Source: Herbaspirillum autotrophicum
GTDB lineage: Bacteria; Pseudomonadota; Gammaproteobacteria; Burkholderiales; Burkholderiaceae_D
Length of the DNA: 64,000 nucleotides
Assembly: GCF_001189915.1 (NCBI RefSeq)
Contig: NZ_LFLS01000014.1
Coordinates: 1-64,000 of the forward strand
Direction: 5' to 3'
Positions within the stretch are counted from its first letter, which is position 1. Each line of letters begins with the position of its first letter. Below the pieces are notes generated by a model. It searched no databases. It was not told the origin of the DNA and saw only the letters and a program-made list of their open reading frames with translations. Positions 1 through 9,455 of this stretch are shown here, in pieces. Made by a program: the position numbers and the translations under genes.

Positions 1-252
1 CGTCAACAGCACGACATGCTGCGGCCAGGCTTGCAACAAGGCATCAATGAGCGGCTCGGCAGCGCGGGTTTCACCCACTGACACCGCATGCACCCACAGC
101 ACCGGCCGGCTGCCGGCAACGACAGCATCGTAAAAGCCCAGCCGTTCACCGACATGCTGGCGATAGCCGGGCTCCTTGCGGCCCCGGCGCCAGATGCGCA
201 CCAACACAAATGGCATCAACAGCCACCACAACGCGGAATAAAGCAGACGCAT
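1..252 (-). CDS. waaA: 3-deoxy-D-manno-octulosonic acid transferase (Kdo transferase), 5' part only
   Basis: The first 84 codons of a Kdo transferase, which adds Kdo from CMP-Kdo to lipid IVA at the inner membrane; the rest lies beyond the window edge. The protein begins MRLLYSALWWLLMPFVLVRI, an N-terminal membrane anchor, followed by the GYRQHVGERLG and WVHAVSVGETRAAEPLI segments typical of WaaA/GT30. The ATG at 252-250 overlaps the stop codon of the upstream Kdo hydroxylase gene by one base (TGATG), so the two are probably translationally coupled. Family assignment is firm despite the truncation. Confidence 0.93.
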   Translation of the reverse strand, partial: MRLLYSALWWLLMPFVLVRIWRRGRKEPGYRQHVGERLGFYDAVVAGSRPVLWVHAVSVGETRAAEPLIDALLQAWPQHVVLLT

Positions 253-1121
253 CAGACCAGCTTGCGTCCGGTCAACCTGCTCAGGATCGCCAGCGGACTG
301 GACTGCGGATCATACTGCTTGTCCGCCGGCAAATGCAGCGTCTGTTCCAGCATGTACTGGCCCGACATCACTGCATGCGAAGCCTGATCGGAAAAACAGA
401 TCCAGACCGAACCTGCTGCAAACGGCATGGTGACCTGTTCGGCACTTTCCTGATACGCCATGTCAGACTTCATGCCGTCATGCAATTGCAGCATCAGATG
501 ATCGTATTCGCTGCGCAAGGATTTGGTGATGTGCAACGCCTTCATCACACTGGCCTGCCAAGGCACATACGGCTTGGCGCGCGGCAGGAATTTTGCGGCC
601 ACGGTTTCAAACGGCTCACCGACGCGCCAGACGCGCGGCACGCCATTCGGATTGATATTGCAAAACACGCGCAAGATCCGCTCGCCATAATTGGGACGCG
701 ACGGAAAGGCATCCACATGCAAACGCCGGTCATCGGCACGCCACGATTGCGCACGCGTTTCCACTTTGGTCGGGCGATAACTGGTGGGGGCCAGCCGCAG
801 GTAAGGCTTGTAGTCGGGCAGCAAGGAATGAATCAGCGACTGCGCCTGATCGCGGAAGCGCCCGATCATGATCGCCAGCGATAATTGCGTGGCAGTGTCG
901 GCGGCGGCACCTTTCAGGTGACCTTTAAGATCAAGGCTGATATTGCGTACCTTCGGATCGCGAATGGATGGCTTGAGCAAAGCATTTTCCTGCGGCAGCA
1001 ACTGGAACGGCAGATACGGGAAATACAAGACCTTGCCCGCTTCCAGCGCGGCAATCCATGCCTGATTAGGCTCACTGACCTGCCATTCGGCAATGTCGAT
1101 TTCGATGATTTGGGATTCCAT
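252..1121 (-). CDS. kdoO: Kdo hydroxylase (KdoO family), Fe(II)/2-oxoglutarate dioxygenase
   Basis: A 289-residue protein of the Kdo hydroxylase family, which converts the outer Kdo of lipid A-Kdo2 to D-glycero-D-talo-oct-2-ulosonic acid (Ko), as known from Burkholderia and Yersinia. The HVDAFPSRP motif near residue 135 supplies the His-x-Asp iron ligands of a double-stranded beta-helix dioxygenase; a later His in the SDQASHAV region (about residue 249) is the likely third ligand. No signal peptide is seen, which fits a cytoplasmic enzyme. It lies between waaC and waaA in the same orientation, 45 bases after waaC and overlapping waaA by one base, which supports a role in inner-core assembly. 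Confidence 0.88.
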   Translation of the reverse strand: MESQIIEIDIAEWQVSEPNQAWIAALEAGKVLYFPYLPFQLLPQENALLKPSIRDPKVRNISLDLKGHLKGAAADTATQLSLAIMIGRFRDQAQSLIHSLLPDYKPYLRLAPTSYRPTKVETRAQSWRADDRRLHVDAFPSRPNYGERILRVFCNINPNGVPRVWRVGEPFETVAAKFLPRAKPYVPWQASVMKALHITKSLRSEYDHLMLQLHDGMKSDMAYQESAEQVTMPFAAGSVWICFSDQASHAVMSGQYMLEQTLHLPADKQYDPQSSPLAILSRLTGRKLV

Positions 1122-1166
1122 GCCGCTATTATGCCCGGTTGCGTTCGCGAGGTGAATTGACGTGCA

Positions 1167-2150
1167 TCAATCCGCCACCGTATCGATGGCGCGCAAAACC
1201 TGCTCTACTGCCGGGGGCTGTCCGGTATCGCCGAGGTTGACGATACGCGGCGACCAGTCGCCCTCGGTCTTCCAGCGCGGCGAATCGCAATACAACTCGA
1301 CAGTCGGCCGGCAAAAGGCAGCAGCGATATGCGTCAAGCCGGTATCCAGGCCGACCACCAGCGCGGCATTGCGAATCAGTGTCACGGCATCCATCAGCGC
1401 CAGGGCCGGCAATACTTGTGCATTTGACATCTGCGATGCCAGTCGCAATGCTGCTTCATGTTCTTTTTTACTACCCCACGGCAACAACACCATCAGTCCG
1501 CGTTGCGCGAGTGCCTGCGCCACGGCGATCCAGTTCGGTTCCGCCCACTGCTTGGCGGCGCGCGCCGTCCCATGGAAAAAAACCGCATACGGCTGTGACG
1601 GTAGCCACGCCGGAACTTCAGCAGAAGCTGGCGGTGCCTGCAACGCAAAATCCGGCGCCGCATCCAGCGTATAACCCAATGCTGCTGCCGCAACCAGACG
1701 CGCACGCTTTACCGCGTGCGCATGCAGATCAACCGGCACGCTCAAGGTATGAAACACGCGCGACAACGGCTCATAACCGGAGCCTTCGGTGGCATTGGCC
1801 AGCCCGACCCGTTTGCCACCCGGCGCCAGACGCGCCATGCGCATGACAACGCCGGTTTTCAGCAAACCCTGGGTATCGAAGACAAAGTCATAAGCTTCTT
1901 GACGCAACTGCCGGTAAAAGCCGGCAATTTCAGCACGCGTAGCAGGATTCGCCAGACTTTTACGCCAGCGGCGCAAGGCAATCGGAATGATATGACGGAC
2001 ATGCGGATTGAGCCGCACCAGACTGGTATAGCCCTCTTCCACTACCCAATCGATATTGGCATGCGGGAAGTGGCGTCGGATGTCCGCCACCATCGGCATG
2101 TTGTGAACGACATCGCCCAGAGACGATACGCGGACGATCAGAATATTCAA
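1167..2150 (-). CDS. waaC: Lipopolysaccharide heptosyltransferase I
   Basis: A 327-residue GT9 glycosyltransferase that adds the first L-glycero-D-manno-heptose to Kdo2-lipid A. It begins MNILIVRVSSLGDVVHNMP, the standard WaaC N-terminus, and carries the C-terminal nucleotide-sugar site GLDTGLTHIAAA near residue 265 and YCDSPRWKTEGDW near residue 291. The reading frame opens with a TTG codon at 2150-2148; no in-frame ATG lies at a sensible place, so a TTG start is the best call. First gene of a waaC-kdoO-waaA unit. Confidence 0.95.
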   Translation of the reverse strand: MNILIVRVSSLGDVVHNMPMVADIRRHFPHANIDWVVEEGYTSLVRLNPHVRHIIPIALRRWRKSLANPATRAEIAGFYRQLRQEAYDFVFDTQGLLKTGVVMRMARLAPGGKRVGLANATEGSGYEPLSRVFHTLSVPVDLHAHAVKRARLVAAAALGYTLDAAPDFALQAPPASAEVPAWLPSQPYAVFFHGTARAAKQWAEPNWIAVAQALAQRGLMVLLPWGSKKEHEAALRLASQMSNAQVLPALALMDAVTLIRNAALVVGLDTGLTHIAAAFCRPTVELYCDSPRWKTEGDWSPRIVNLGDTGQPPAVEQVLRAIDTVAD

Positions 2151-2198
2151 TGCAAACCCGTTATTGTTATTGGCACATGGGCTCGCATCTTACTCCGT

Positions 2199-3575
2199 TC
2201 AAAACGGCAATGCCACATCCGGCCGGGCCGCCAGAATCACGCGCTTGAATTCATTCTGAATGCGCGTCAGCGCCTCGGCGGTCTCGGCTTCAAAGCGCAA
2301 CACCACCACCGGCGTCGTATTGGATGAACGCGCCAGACCGAAGCCATCCGGATATTCAACCCGCAAACCGTCAATGGTGATGATGTCATCCGATCCCGGA
2401 AACGTCGCATCACGCTGCAATTGCGCGATCAATGCAAAATTCTCGCCCTCTTCCAGCTTGAGCTGCAATTCCGGCGTGCTGGTCGATTGCGGCAAGGCAT
2501 TCAGGACTGCCGACGGATCAGATTCGCGGCTCATCAATTCCAGCAGCCGCACACCCGCGTACATGCCATCGTCAAAACCATACCAGCGATCCTTGAAGAA
2601 CACGTGACCGCTCATTTCACCACCAAGCGGCGCACCAGTCTCACGCATCTTGGCCTTGACCAATGAATGCCCCGTCTTCCACATCAGCGGCTTGCCGCCG
2701 CGCGCCGTAATCCACGGCGCCAGATGGCGCGTGCATTTGACGTCGTACAGAATTTCGCGTCCCGGATTGCGGGTCAGCACATCGGCGGCAAACAACATCA
2801 GTTGCCGGTCAGGATAAATGATCTGGCCATCCTTGGTCACCACGCCGAGACGATCACCGTCACCGTCGAACGCCAGGCCAAGCTCATTGTCAGTCGTCTG
2901 CAAACAGCGGATCAAATCCTGCAAATTCTCGGGATGGGCCGGATCCGGATGGTGATTGGGGAACGTGCCGTCGACTTCGCAAAACAGCTCCGTCACTTCA
3001 CAACCGAGCGCACGATACAACTCGCCGGCAAACGCACCAGCCACGCCATTGCCGCAATCAACCGCAATCTTCATCGGCCGCGCCAGCCTGACGTCGCTGA
3101 CCATGCGCTCAATATAGGCGGCACGAATGTCATGCGTACGATAAGCGCCCGAGCCTTCGAGGAAATCACTCTGCAGGATCGCCTGATACAAAGCCTGAAT
3201 GGTATCGCCGTAAATCGCTTCGCCGGCCAGCACCATCTTGAAACCATTGTAATCAGGCGGATTATGGCTGCCGGTCACCATCACACCCGACTGCGTACCG
3301 AGCACATGCGTGCCGAAATACACCATCGGCGTCGCCACCACACCGAGATCAATGACATCAATCCCGGTCGACTGTAAACCAGCCGCCAATGCAGACGTCA
3401 GCTCAGGCCCGGACAACCGGCCATCACGACCGATGACCACTGCCGTCTGCCCCTTGGCCAAGGCAGCACTGCCGAAGGCTTGGCCGATCTTGCAGGCGAT
3501 GTCGGCATTCAGTGTCTTGCCGACGATGCCGCGGATGTCATAAGCTTTGAAGATCGTGGAAGATATAGATGTCAT
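2199..3575 (-). CDS. Phosphomannomutase/phosphoglucomutase (AlgC/ManB type)
   Basis: A 458-residue alpha-D-phosphohexomutase interconverting hexose 6- and 1-phosphates and feeding GDP- and dTDP-sugar synthesis for surface polysaccharide. All four signatures are present: the phosphoserine loop VMVTGSHNPPDYNGFK, the metal loop FDGDGDRLGVV, the sugar loop GGEMSGHVFF and the C-terminal phosphate-binding segment ending LARSSNTTPVVVLRF. The frame is open further upstream, but MTSISSTIFKAYDIRG is the usual N-terminus, so the ATG at 3575 was chosen. A decayed second copy of its middle part lies at 6363-6630. It is the last gene of the polysaccharide cluster in transcription order. Confidence 0.93.
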   Translation of the reverse strand: MTSISSTIFKAYDIRGIVGKTLNADIACKIGQAFGSAALAKGQTAVVIGRDGRLSGPELTSALAAGLQSTGIDVIDLGVVATPMVYFGTHVLGTQSGVMVTGSHNPPDYNGFKMVLAGEAIYGDTIQALYQAILQSDFLEGSGAYRTHDIRAAYIERMVSDVRLARPMKIAVDCGNGVAGAFAGELYRALGCEVTELFCEVDGTFPNHHPDPAHPENLQDLIRCLQTTDNELGLAFDGDGDRLGVVTKDGQIIYPDRQLMLFAADVLTRNPGREILYDVKCTRHLAPWITARGGKPLMWKTGHSLVKAKMRETGAPLGGEMSGHVFFKDRWYGFDDGMYAGVRLLELMSRESDPSAVLNALPQSTSTPELQLKLEEGENFALIAQLQRDATFPGSDDIITIDGLRVEYPDGFGLARSSNTTPVVVLRFEAETAEALTRIQNEFKRVILAARPDVALPF

Positions 3576-3621
3576 GTTTTTCAATAGCAGATTAATTTTC
3601 ACAGATACAATTTGAACGCCA

Positions 3622-4150
3622 TCAGCAATCAGTGACGGCATCCAAAGTTTCTTTTATATATAGCATTTTTTGATGGCGTATAGCATCGAAGTCAGTGACA
3701 TCAACAAATGTAGTCAATATATCTAGCTCTTCCAACAATGCGTCCCAAGGCAAAAAATCGTCTCTTGCTTTAGTAATACGTGGATGTCTTGTGGACTGCA
3801 GACTCTCATTACTCAAAATTCTGAGTACAGTTTTTCTCTTGGCCTAACCCAGCCCCCTGAATTCAATGTCACATGTCGTGCTAAGCTCATCACGAACCGG
3901 AAAGCCGACAATTCGATCATTCTATAAGCCAAATTGATAATCTTTACCAGCTCGCTCATTGTTTAGAGCAAAAACATTCCCTAAATCAGTCATTGCACCT
4001 CCCCGCATCACCGATCCGACGCACCCATTACACGCATGGGTCGGCCGCACAGTCTGGTCGGTACTGGTCAATACAAAACTGACCACACCGTATCCCGCGG
4101 CTACGGGCGCGACATTACCTTTCCCCTCACGGCCTCTACCAACCATGTGG
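3622..4150 (-). pseudogene. Decayed C-terminal part of a WbpM/CapD-type sugar dehydratase gene
   Basis: Remnant of a second copy of the gene at 6654-8609. In one frame (3816-3622) the residues HPRITKARDDFLPWDALLEE match HSRIMKAHEDFLPWEALSGE near the C-terminus of the intact protein. In another frame (about 4146-3922) FVLTSTDQTVRPTH matches FVLVSTDKAVRPTN, and GGAMTDLGNVFALN matches AGAMAEGGDVFVLD. Between those two blocks about a hundred codons are missing, and the frame changes near 3900. The remnant therefore carries at least one internal deletion and one frameshift and cannot give an active enzyme. By eye it is more diverged than the mutase remnant. Confidence 0.8.
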
Positions 4151-4293
4151 GCTTATTAGGGATTTATCAATGTTATCCCTTATCCGTAATAATGCCCGCT
4201 CATGGCAAACAAATAGAAATCTAAAGCAAAAGACGTCATCAATTACAATATCGCGACCTAAAAAATAAGCTCGCAATTTTCGATACTATAAAA

Positions 4294-6366
4294 ATGCAAA
4301 AAACAAACACAGCAATTACAAGAGAGGGAGGGGTTCCCGCAAAACATCGCCTAGACGTTCAGGGCCTGCGTACCCTAGCCGTCTTATCGGTAATCTTTTT
4401 TCATTCAGGCTTACCGATTCCTGGCGGTTTCGTCGGGGTTGATATGTTTTTTGTTATTTCGGGTTTTGTTATAACACTTACATTAAAAAGAGAGTGGCAA
4501 AGAAACGGGGAAATTGACCTGAAACGTTTTTATTTGAATCGATTTAAGCGACTCATTCCTGCATTGGCACTAGTTGTATCAATAACGATTTTTTTGAGTA
4601 TTTTTTTTCTTTCTCCATTAACTTCTCAGGTGAAAGTATCCACGGCTACCGGACTCGGCTCCGTTTTAATGATAGCTAACGTAGTCATCGACAAGCTAAC
4701 GGGCGGATACTTCGAAACCGCCGCATCTGATAATCCACTTACCCATACGTGGTCATTATCCGTAGAAGAGCAGTTCTATCTTGCTTTCCCAATTATATTG
4801 GTGATAAGTTTTTATGCTGCGAAAAAGTTCAGAAGATCGACCTCGGCTCCGATGTTTATCGTCGCAGGCTTCACAGTATTGTCATACATTCTTATGACCC
4901 TAGTTATGACTGGTCAGACTTCCGAAAAGCTTGCTCATCTGCTCGGCTTTTACAGTCCCTTAGCGAGAGCATGGGAATTTGGACTCGGCGCTATAGCAGC
5001 ACTACTTGGAGAAAAATTCAAAACCAGCTCAACTAGAATCGCGACAATATTCGGCATACTTGGCCTGATATTAATTTTGTATTCATTTTTCTTTATATCT
5101 GGAAAAGATGCGTACCCTGGACCGCTTACACTAATCCCCTGCATCGGTACCATTTTATTGATTTTAGTCGGAAATGATGCGACAAAAATCAATCCAATCA
5201 CCAAATTCTTAGCCCTCACTCCGATGGTAAAAATCGGTGACATTTCTTATTCTTGGTATTTGTGGCATTGGCCGGCTATAGTTTTTACCTCAGCAAATTT
5301 TGGCCCCAGTACATCGTACTTAACTACTGCGGCACTGCTGTCGGTTGCTCCTGCTATCGCATCTTATTTCTGGTTAGAAAATCCATTAAGAGAAAAGAAA
5401 CTTATTGGAGCAAAAAATTCTATAAAATTTATCATTTCAACGTTAACTCCTCCGATAGCAATTTGCCTGCTTGTTTTCACTGCAAGCAAAAATGGTTATT
5501 GGTTTGACGATATCATCAGATATCAAAAATTGGTCGACACTTATCATTCTTCTGTGCGAGCAGGTTGCGGATATGGATATGTGCCATCCTCACTGCCAGA
5601 TAAAGCGTGTACGTGGAACGCTGCACAGGATGGCACTCCTCTATATTTGATTGGGGACTCCAACGCAGACCATTTTAGTGAAGCATTAATAGCTGCCAGT
5701 ACCAAACTGGGTAGCCCTGTTACGATTGTCACAAAAGGTGGTTGCGCCTTCGTAGGACGCTCTTGGGGCGATAGAAACGATATTGCACAAGAGCAATGCC
5801 TAAATTTCGTCGATAAGACAATGACACTTCTTGGAAACTCCACTCCTGGCGTTGTCATTTTCAGTATTTCTGATTCCAATTGGTACAAGGGTTTATCCGT
5901 TGGGCCTTCAAGATTAGAGGAAACGAATCACTATGAAACTGCCATTAACTACGTTAGTAATGAGTACCGTTCAACAGTACAACGAATGCTGAAACAGGGT
6001 CACAAAGTACTGTTATTACAGCCAGTTCCTAAATTCGTAACCTTAGAGTCCAAGGTTATGTTTGACAATGCAAAATGTACCGCAATTTCCATACTCAATC
6101 ATTCGTGCCCACAAAAAGTGGAGACGACTATAGCGTATCAAAATGAATTTCAAATTGCGGCGCGCGACGCAATATCAAACACAGCTATGACACTAGGTAT
6201 TGAATTGCTAGATCTTAGGTCCTTCTTTTGCCCCAATAACATTTGCAGCAACATAATAGACAATCAGATCTTGTACCGAGATGCTGGGCATATCTCAGTC
6301 TCAGCTAGCCACGATCTTGGTGACACATTTGCGTTGCATTTGAAAAATATAGATCGTCAACACTGA
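4294..6366 (+). CDS. O-acyltransferase, OafA/YrhL type with C-terminal SGNH domain
   Basis: A 690-residue membrane O-acyltransferase, probably O-acetylating surface polysaccharide. Residues about 18-380 form an acyltransferase-3 domain with roughly ten membrane segments, including the catalytic FFHSG and the GGFVGVDMFFVISGFVIT block. Residues about 420-690 form a periplasmic SGNH hydrolase-like domain with LIGDSNADHF (block I) and RDAGHIS (the Asp-x-x-His block). It is the only plus-strand gene in the 43-kb cluster, is AT-richer than the housekeeping genes, has no clear Shine-Dalgarno site, and lies between decayed pieces of two cluster genes. All of this points to an inserted gene. Its TGA stop falls where similarity to the mutase gene begins. 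Confidence 0.88.
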   Translation: MQKTNTAITREGGVPAKHRLDVQGLRTLAVLSVIFFHSGLPIPGGFVGVDMFFVISGFVITLTLKREWQRNGEIDLKRFYLNRFKRLIPALALVVSITIFLSIFFLSPLTSQVKVSTATGLGSVLMIANVVIDKLTGGYFETAASDNPLTHTWSLSVEEQFYLAFPIILVISFYAAKKFRRSTSAPMFIVAGFTVLSYILMTLVMTGQTSEKLAHLLGFYSPLARAWEFGLGAIAALLGEKFKTSSTRIATIFGILGLILILYSFFFISGKDAYPGPLTLIPCIGTILLILVGNDATKINPITKFLALTPMVKIGDISYSWYLWHWPAIVFTSANFGPSTSYLTTAALLSVAPAIASYFWLENPLREKKLIGAKNSIKFIISTLTPPIAICLLVFTASKNGYWFDDIIRYQKLVDTYHSSVRAGCGYGYVPSSLPDKACTWNAAQDGTPLYLIGDSNADHFSEALIAASTKLGSPVTIVTKGGCAFVGRSWGDRNDIAQEQCLNFVDKTMTLLGNSTPGVVIFSISDSNWYKGLSVGPSRLEETNHYETAINYVSNEYRSTVQRMLKQGHKVLLLQPVPKFVTLESKVMFDNAKCTAISILNHSCPQKVETTIAYQNEFQIAARDAISNTAMTLGIELLDLRSFFCPNNICSNIIDNQILYRDAGHISVSASHDLGDTFALHLKNIDRQH

Positions 6367-6630
6367 TCATGCTCGCAATGTAGGTGGCGCGGATGCCGTG
6401 TGTACGATACGCGCCCAAGCCTTCCAGGAAATCATTTTTTCAGGATCGCCTGATATAGCGCCTGAATGGTATAGCCGTAAATCGTTTCACCGACCAGCAC
6501 CATCTTGGAACCATTGAAATTAGGAGACTTATTGCTTCCGGTGATCATTACGCCCGATTGCATACCAAGTGCGTGGGTGTCGAAATACACCATCGATGTC
6601 ACGACCACGCGAGATCAATGACATCAACGT
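6363..6630 (-). pseudogene. Decayed internal fragment of the phosphohexomutase gene
   Basis: About 270 bases aligning to 3097-3372 of the intact mutase gene in the same orientation, roughly 80 % identical by eye (a 104-base stretch counted by hand gave 22 mismatches). The fragment covers the codons from downstream of the phosphoserine loop back to about residue 70. It carries at least one single-base insertion (run of T at 6435-6441) and one single-base deletion (near 6610), so it is not translatable. The similarity starts at the CTGA that also holds the acyltransferase stop codon. Confidence 0.87.
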
Positions 6631-6653
6631 GGGTGGATAAAAATTATCTGGTA

Positions 6654-8609
6654 TTACACAACAGATGCGTTCTCTTTCAAATAAACTAGGTCAACCAATT
6701 CGGCGTGCGCGGTATAACCGGTCACGAGTCTGCTTAAGGTCGCGCGAATTACCTCAACCTGATTATCCTGTACCGCAAGTGCAAGCAATTTAAGTTCGCC
6801 GGACAATGCCTCCCAAGGCAAGAAATCTTCATGGGCTTTCATGATCCGGGAGTGTGCGGTAGGCTGCGGATTTTCCCCGATCAATAACTCTTCATACAGT
6901 TTTTCACCGGGGCGCAATCCGGTTACTTTGATCTCAATGTCGCCAGTCACGTTTCGGTTATCCTTCACCAACAGACCCGACAACTCAACCATCCGGTAGG
7001 CCAGATCAATAATTTTGACCGGTTCTCCCATGTCGAGGACAAAGACATCGCCACCTTCAGCCATCGCGCCCGCCTGCACGACCAACTGCGCAGCCTCGGG
7101 GATCGTCATGAAATAGCGCGTCACCTCCAGATCCGTTACGGTAACAGGCCCCCCCTCCTTGATCTGCTGCCGAAACAACGGCACAACAGATCCGGATGAA
7201 CCCAACACATTGCCGAATCGCACCATGGAAAAGCGTGTCCGGCGTGGTACAGGCTCAACACCGAGAGGGGTATTTTCAAAAACGGGAGCGGTGCTGGTCG
7301 CCAGCGCCTGCAAAATCATTTCCGCCAAACGTTTGCTTGCGCCCATGATATTCGTCGGCCGCACCGCCTTGTCCGTGCTGACCAGGACAAAATCGGCGAC
7401 GCCGCTTTCGACGGCCGCACGGGCGACGTTATAGGTGCCAAACACATTGTTGCGTACGCCTTCGGCAGGATTGTGTTCGACCAATGGCACATGCTTGTAA
7501 GCAGCAGCGTGAAAAATGGTGTGCGGCGTCCAGACGGTACACACCTCCCGAATTCGCTCATAATCACGCACGCTGCCAAGCAATGGAATCAATTCTGTCG
7601 CTGCATTCAATTCAATGGCCAAGGCGATGAGATCGCTATGAATTTGATACAGACTGAACTCGCTATGCTCCAGTAGCAACAACTTCGCCGGCTTGACCGC
7701 AATTATCTGGCGACATAATTCGGAGCCGATACTGCCACCCGCGCCAGTCACCATCACGACTTTTCCACGGATATTACGGCTGATCAGCGCAGGATTGGGC
7801 AGAACAGGTTCTCGTCCCAACAAGTCAACAATGTCGAGTTCATGAATATCGGCAATCGTCGCCTTTCCTTGCGCCAAATCAGAGAGATCGGGCAAGGAGC
7901 GAATCCGGACGTGATACTGGCGTAAAACAGAGAGTATCTCATTGCGACGTGAACGACTGATTGAGGGCATCGCCAGCAGAATGTCCGTTACCGCATACAG
8001 ATCCACCAACCGTCCGATATCTTCCAGGCGATACACCATATGACCATTAATGGTTTTACCGACAAGTTGCGGGTCGTCGTCCAGAAATCCAATGAGATTC
8101 AATTGTTGCTTTTTCTGCATGATATCGGCGATCTGGGCACCTGCAGTACCAGCACCGTAAATCAGCAAGCGCGCCTCTCTTTCAGCACGACGATCTCCAG
8201 TGACACGCGTAAGCCAAAACCGCGCAAACGCGCGACTGCTGCCAACCATGACCAAAAATAGCAACGGCTGAAGCACGCCGACGGTGCGCGGAACACCCGG
8301 TAATGTGAGCCATACCAAGAGCGCAAAGAAAACAACCCCATAAAGCGCAATCGCCTTGGTAATCGTCATCATTGCAGACATACCGGCATAGCGAAACACT
8401 GCACGATACAGACCGAAACGGATCATGATCGGCAAGGAAATGAAAATCGCCAGTTGGTAAACATGCCACTGATACCCTTGCGGCATGTCAAAACTGTCTA
8501 ACCGCAACGAAAACGCCAGCCAGGTGGCCAACAAAGACATCAGCACATCGGCCGCACCAACAATACCTTGCTTGGTCCGTCTGGACAGCTGAATTACGTA
8601 ATTTTGCAT
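6654..8609 (-). CDS. Membrane-bound nucleotide-sugar 4,6-dehydratase (WbpM/PglF/CapD type)
   Basis: A 651-residue protein. Four membrane segments occupy about residues 15-130, a first Rossmann-like domain starts at LLIYGAGTAGAQIAD (about 148), and a second at VVMVTGAGGSIGSELC (about 285). The motif STDKAVRPTNIMGASKR (about 405) has the Met-x-x-x-Lys arrangement in place of Tyr-x-x-x-Lys that is usual for this family. Relatives convert UDP-GlcNAc to UDP-4-keto-6-deoxy-GlcNAc, the precursor of bacillosamine, QuiNAc or FucNAc. It ends 25 bases upstream of the region that holds the mutase remnant and lies directly after the initiating sugar transferase gene, a pairing typical of O-antigen clusters. 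Confidence 0.92.
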   Translation of the reverse strand: MQNYVIQLSRRTKQGIVGAADVLMSLLATWLAFSLRLDSFDMPQGYQWHVYQLAIFISLPIMIRFGLYRAVFRYAGMSAMMTITKAIALYGVVFFALLVWLTLPGVPRTVGVLQPLLFLVMVGSSRAFARFWLTRVTGDRRAEREARLLIYGAGTAGAQIADIMQKKQQLNLIGFLDDDPQLVGKTINGHMVYRLEDIGRLVDLYAVTDILLAMPSISRSRRNEILSVLRQYHVRIRSLPDLSDLAQGKATIADIHELDIVDLLGREPVLPNPALISRNIRGKVVMVTGAGGSIGSELCRQIIAVKPAKLLLLEHSEFSLYQIHSDLIALAIELNAATELIPLLGSVRDYERIREVCTVWTPHTIFHAAAYKHVPLVEHNPAEGVRNNVFGTYNVARAAVESGVADFVLVSTDKAVRPTNIMGASKRLAEMILQALATSTAPVFENTPLGVEPVPRRTRFSMVRFGNVLGSSGSVVPLFRQQIKEGGPVTVTDLEVTRYFMTIPEAAQLVVQAGAMAEGGDVFVLDMGEPVKIIDLAYRMVELSGLLVKDNRNVTGDIEIKVTGLRPGEKLYEELLIGENPQPTAHSRIMKAHEDFLPWEALSGELKLLALAVQDNQVEVIRATLSRLVTGYTAHAELVDLVYLKENASVV

Positions 8610-8634
8610 ATGGCCAACAATTATAAGAAGAGAG

Positions 8635-9195
8635 TCAATGCTTCACGCCGTCGCGCATCAAGACTTTTTTAAAGGTAAGACAAAGAATCCGAATATCGAA
8701 ACGCATGCTCATTTTTTTTAAATATTCTTCATCCAATCTGACCTTTTCCGGTATCGGCAACTCATCTCTGCCATTGACTTGAGCCCAACCGGTCAAGCCC
8801 GGCAGCAACTGATCAACGCTGCATCGAGTACGCAACGCAATCAGATCGTGCTGGTTGAATAATGCCGGACGAGGTCCGACAAAGCTCATATCGCCTTTGA
8901 GGATGCTCCACAGCTGAGGCAATTCATCGAGACTGCTTTTCCGCAAAAAGCTGCCAACCGGCGTCAGATATGCCGAAGGATTGGGAAGTAAATGGGTCGC
9001 AACCGCAGGGGTTCCCGTTCGCATCGTGCGGAATTTTGGCATCTTGAACAAGACGTTGCGTTTACCGACGCGGTCCGACCAATAAAATATCGGGCCGGGC
9101 GAGGTAATCCGAACCACCAGCGATATGACCACGATCGGAAGCAACAACACCAAACCAGCCAGCAAAGCCAATGTGAGATCAAATAATCTTTTCAT
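8635..9195 (-). CDS. Initiating undecaprenyl-phosphate sugar-phosphate transferase (PglC/WbpL-context, small monotopic type)
   Basis: A 186-residue polyprenyl-phosphate phosphoglycosyltransferase with only the catalytic domain, preceded by one N-terminal membrane hairpin (residues 5-30). Diagnostic segments are KMPKFRTMR, SSLDELPQLWSILKGDMSFVG followed by PRPAL, and LPGLTGWAQVNGRDE. Enzymes of this size transfer a sugar phosphate such as diNAcBac-1-P, QuiNAc-1-P or FucNAc-1-P to undecaprenyl phosphate and so start repeat-unit synthesis. Its position 25 bases before the WbpM-type gene suggests that the first sugar is the 6-deoxy-amino sugar made by that pathway; this is inference. Confidence 0.92.
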   Translation of the reverse strand: MKRLFDLTLALLAGLVLLLPIVVISLVVRITSPGPIFYWSDRVGKRNVLFKMPKFRTMRTGTPAVATHLLPNPSAYLTPVGSFLRKSSLDELPQLWSILKGDMSFVGPRPALFNQHDLIALRTRCSVDQLLPGLTGWAQVNGRDELPIPEKVRLDEEYLKKMSMRFDIRILCLTFKKVLMRDGVKH

Positions 9196-9455
9196 TCCGC
9201 TATTGTTTCATGTTCACAGGTAATTTTTAACACTCCCCGGAAATTATCCATTGAAAGAATTACTACCTGCGCCAGCGAATATGATCTTTTTACCAGCAGC
9301 TATCCCGGAGTGTTTCTTATGAGCATTGTATTTTAACTGCTACATTAGGCATTTATAGTACGACTTGCTAGCAATATGCCGCAACTTGCTTTATACCGAG
9401 CAAGGAGTAGGGCAGCCGTATTTCTACGCGGACGCATTCAGCCACAAAGAAATTC

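Noticed and set aside
3622-6653. Insertion sequence or transposon carrying the acyltransferase
   Set aside because: No transposase, terminal inverted repeats or target-site duplication seen; the flanking repeats are decayed gene fragments instead.
9196-9455. Small gene in the gap between the initiating transferase and the polymerase-like gene
   Set aside because: Short frames of about 25 codons exist on both strands, but none has a start with a Shine-Dalgarno site or any recognisable similarity.
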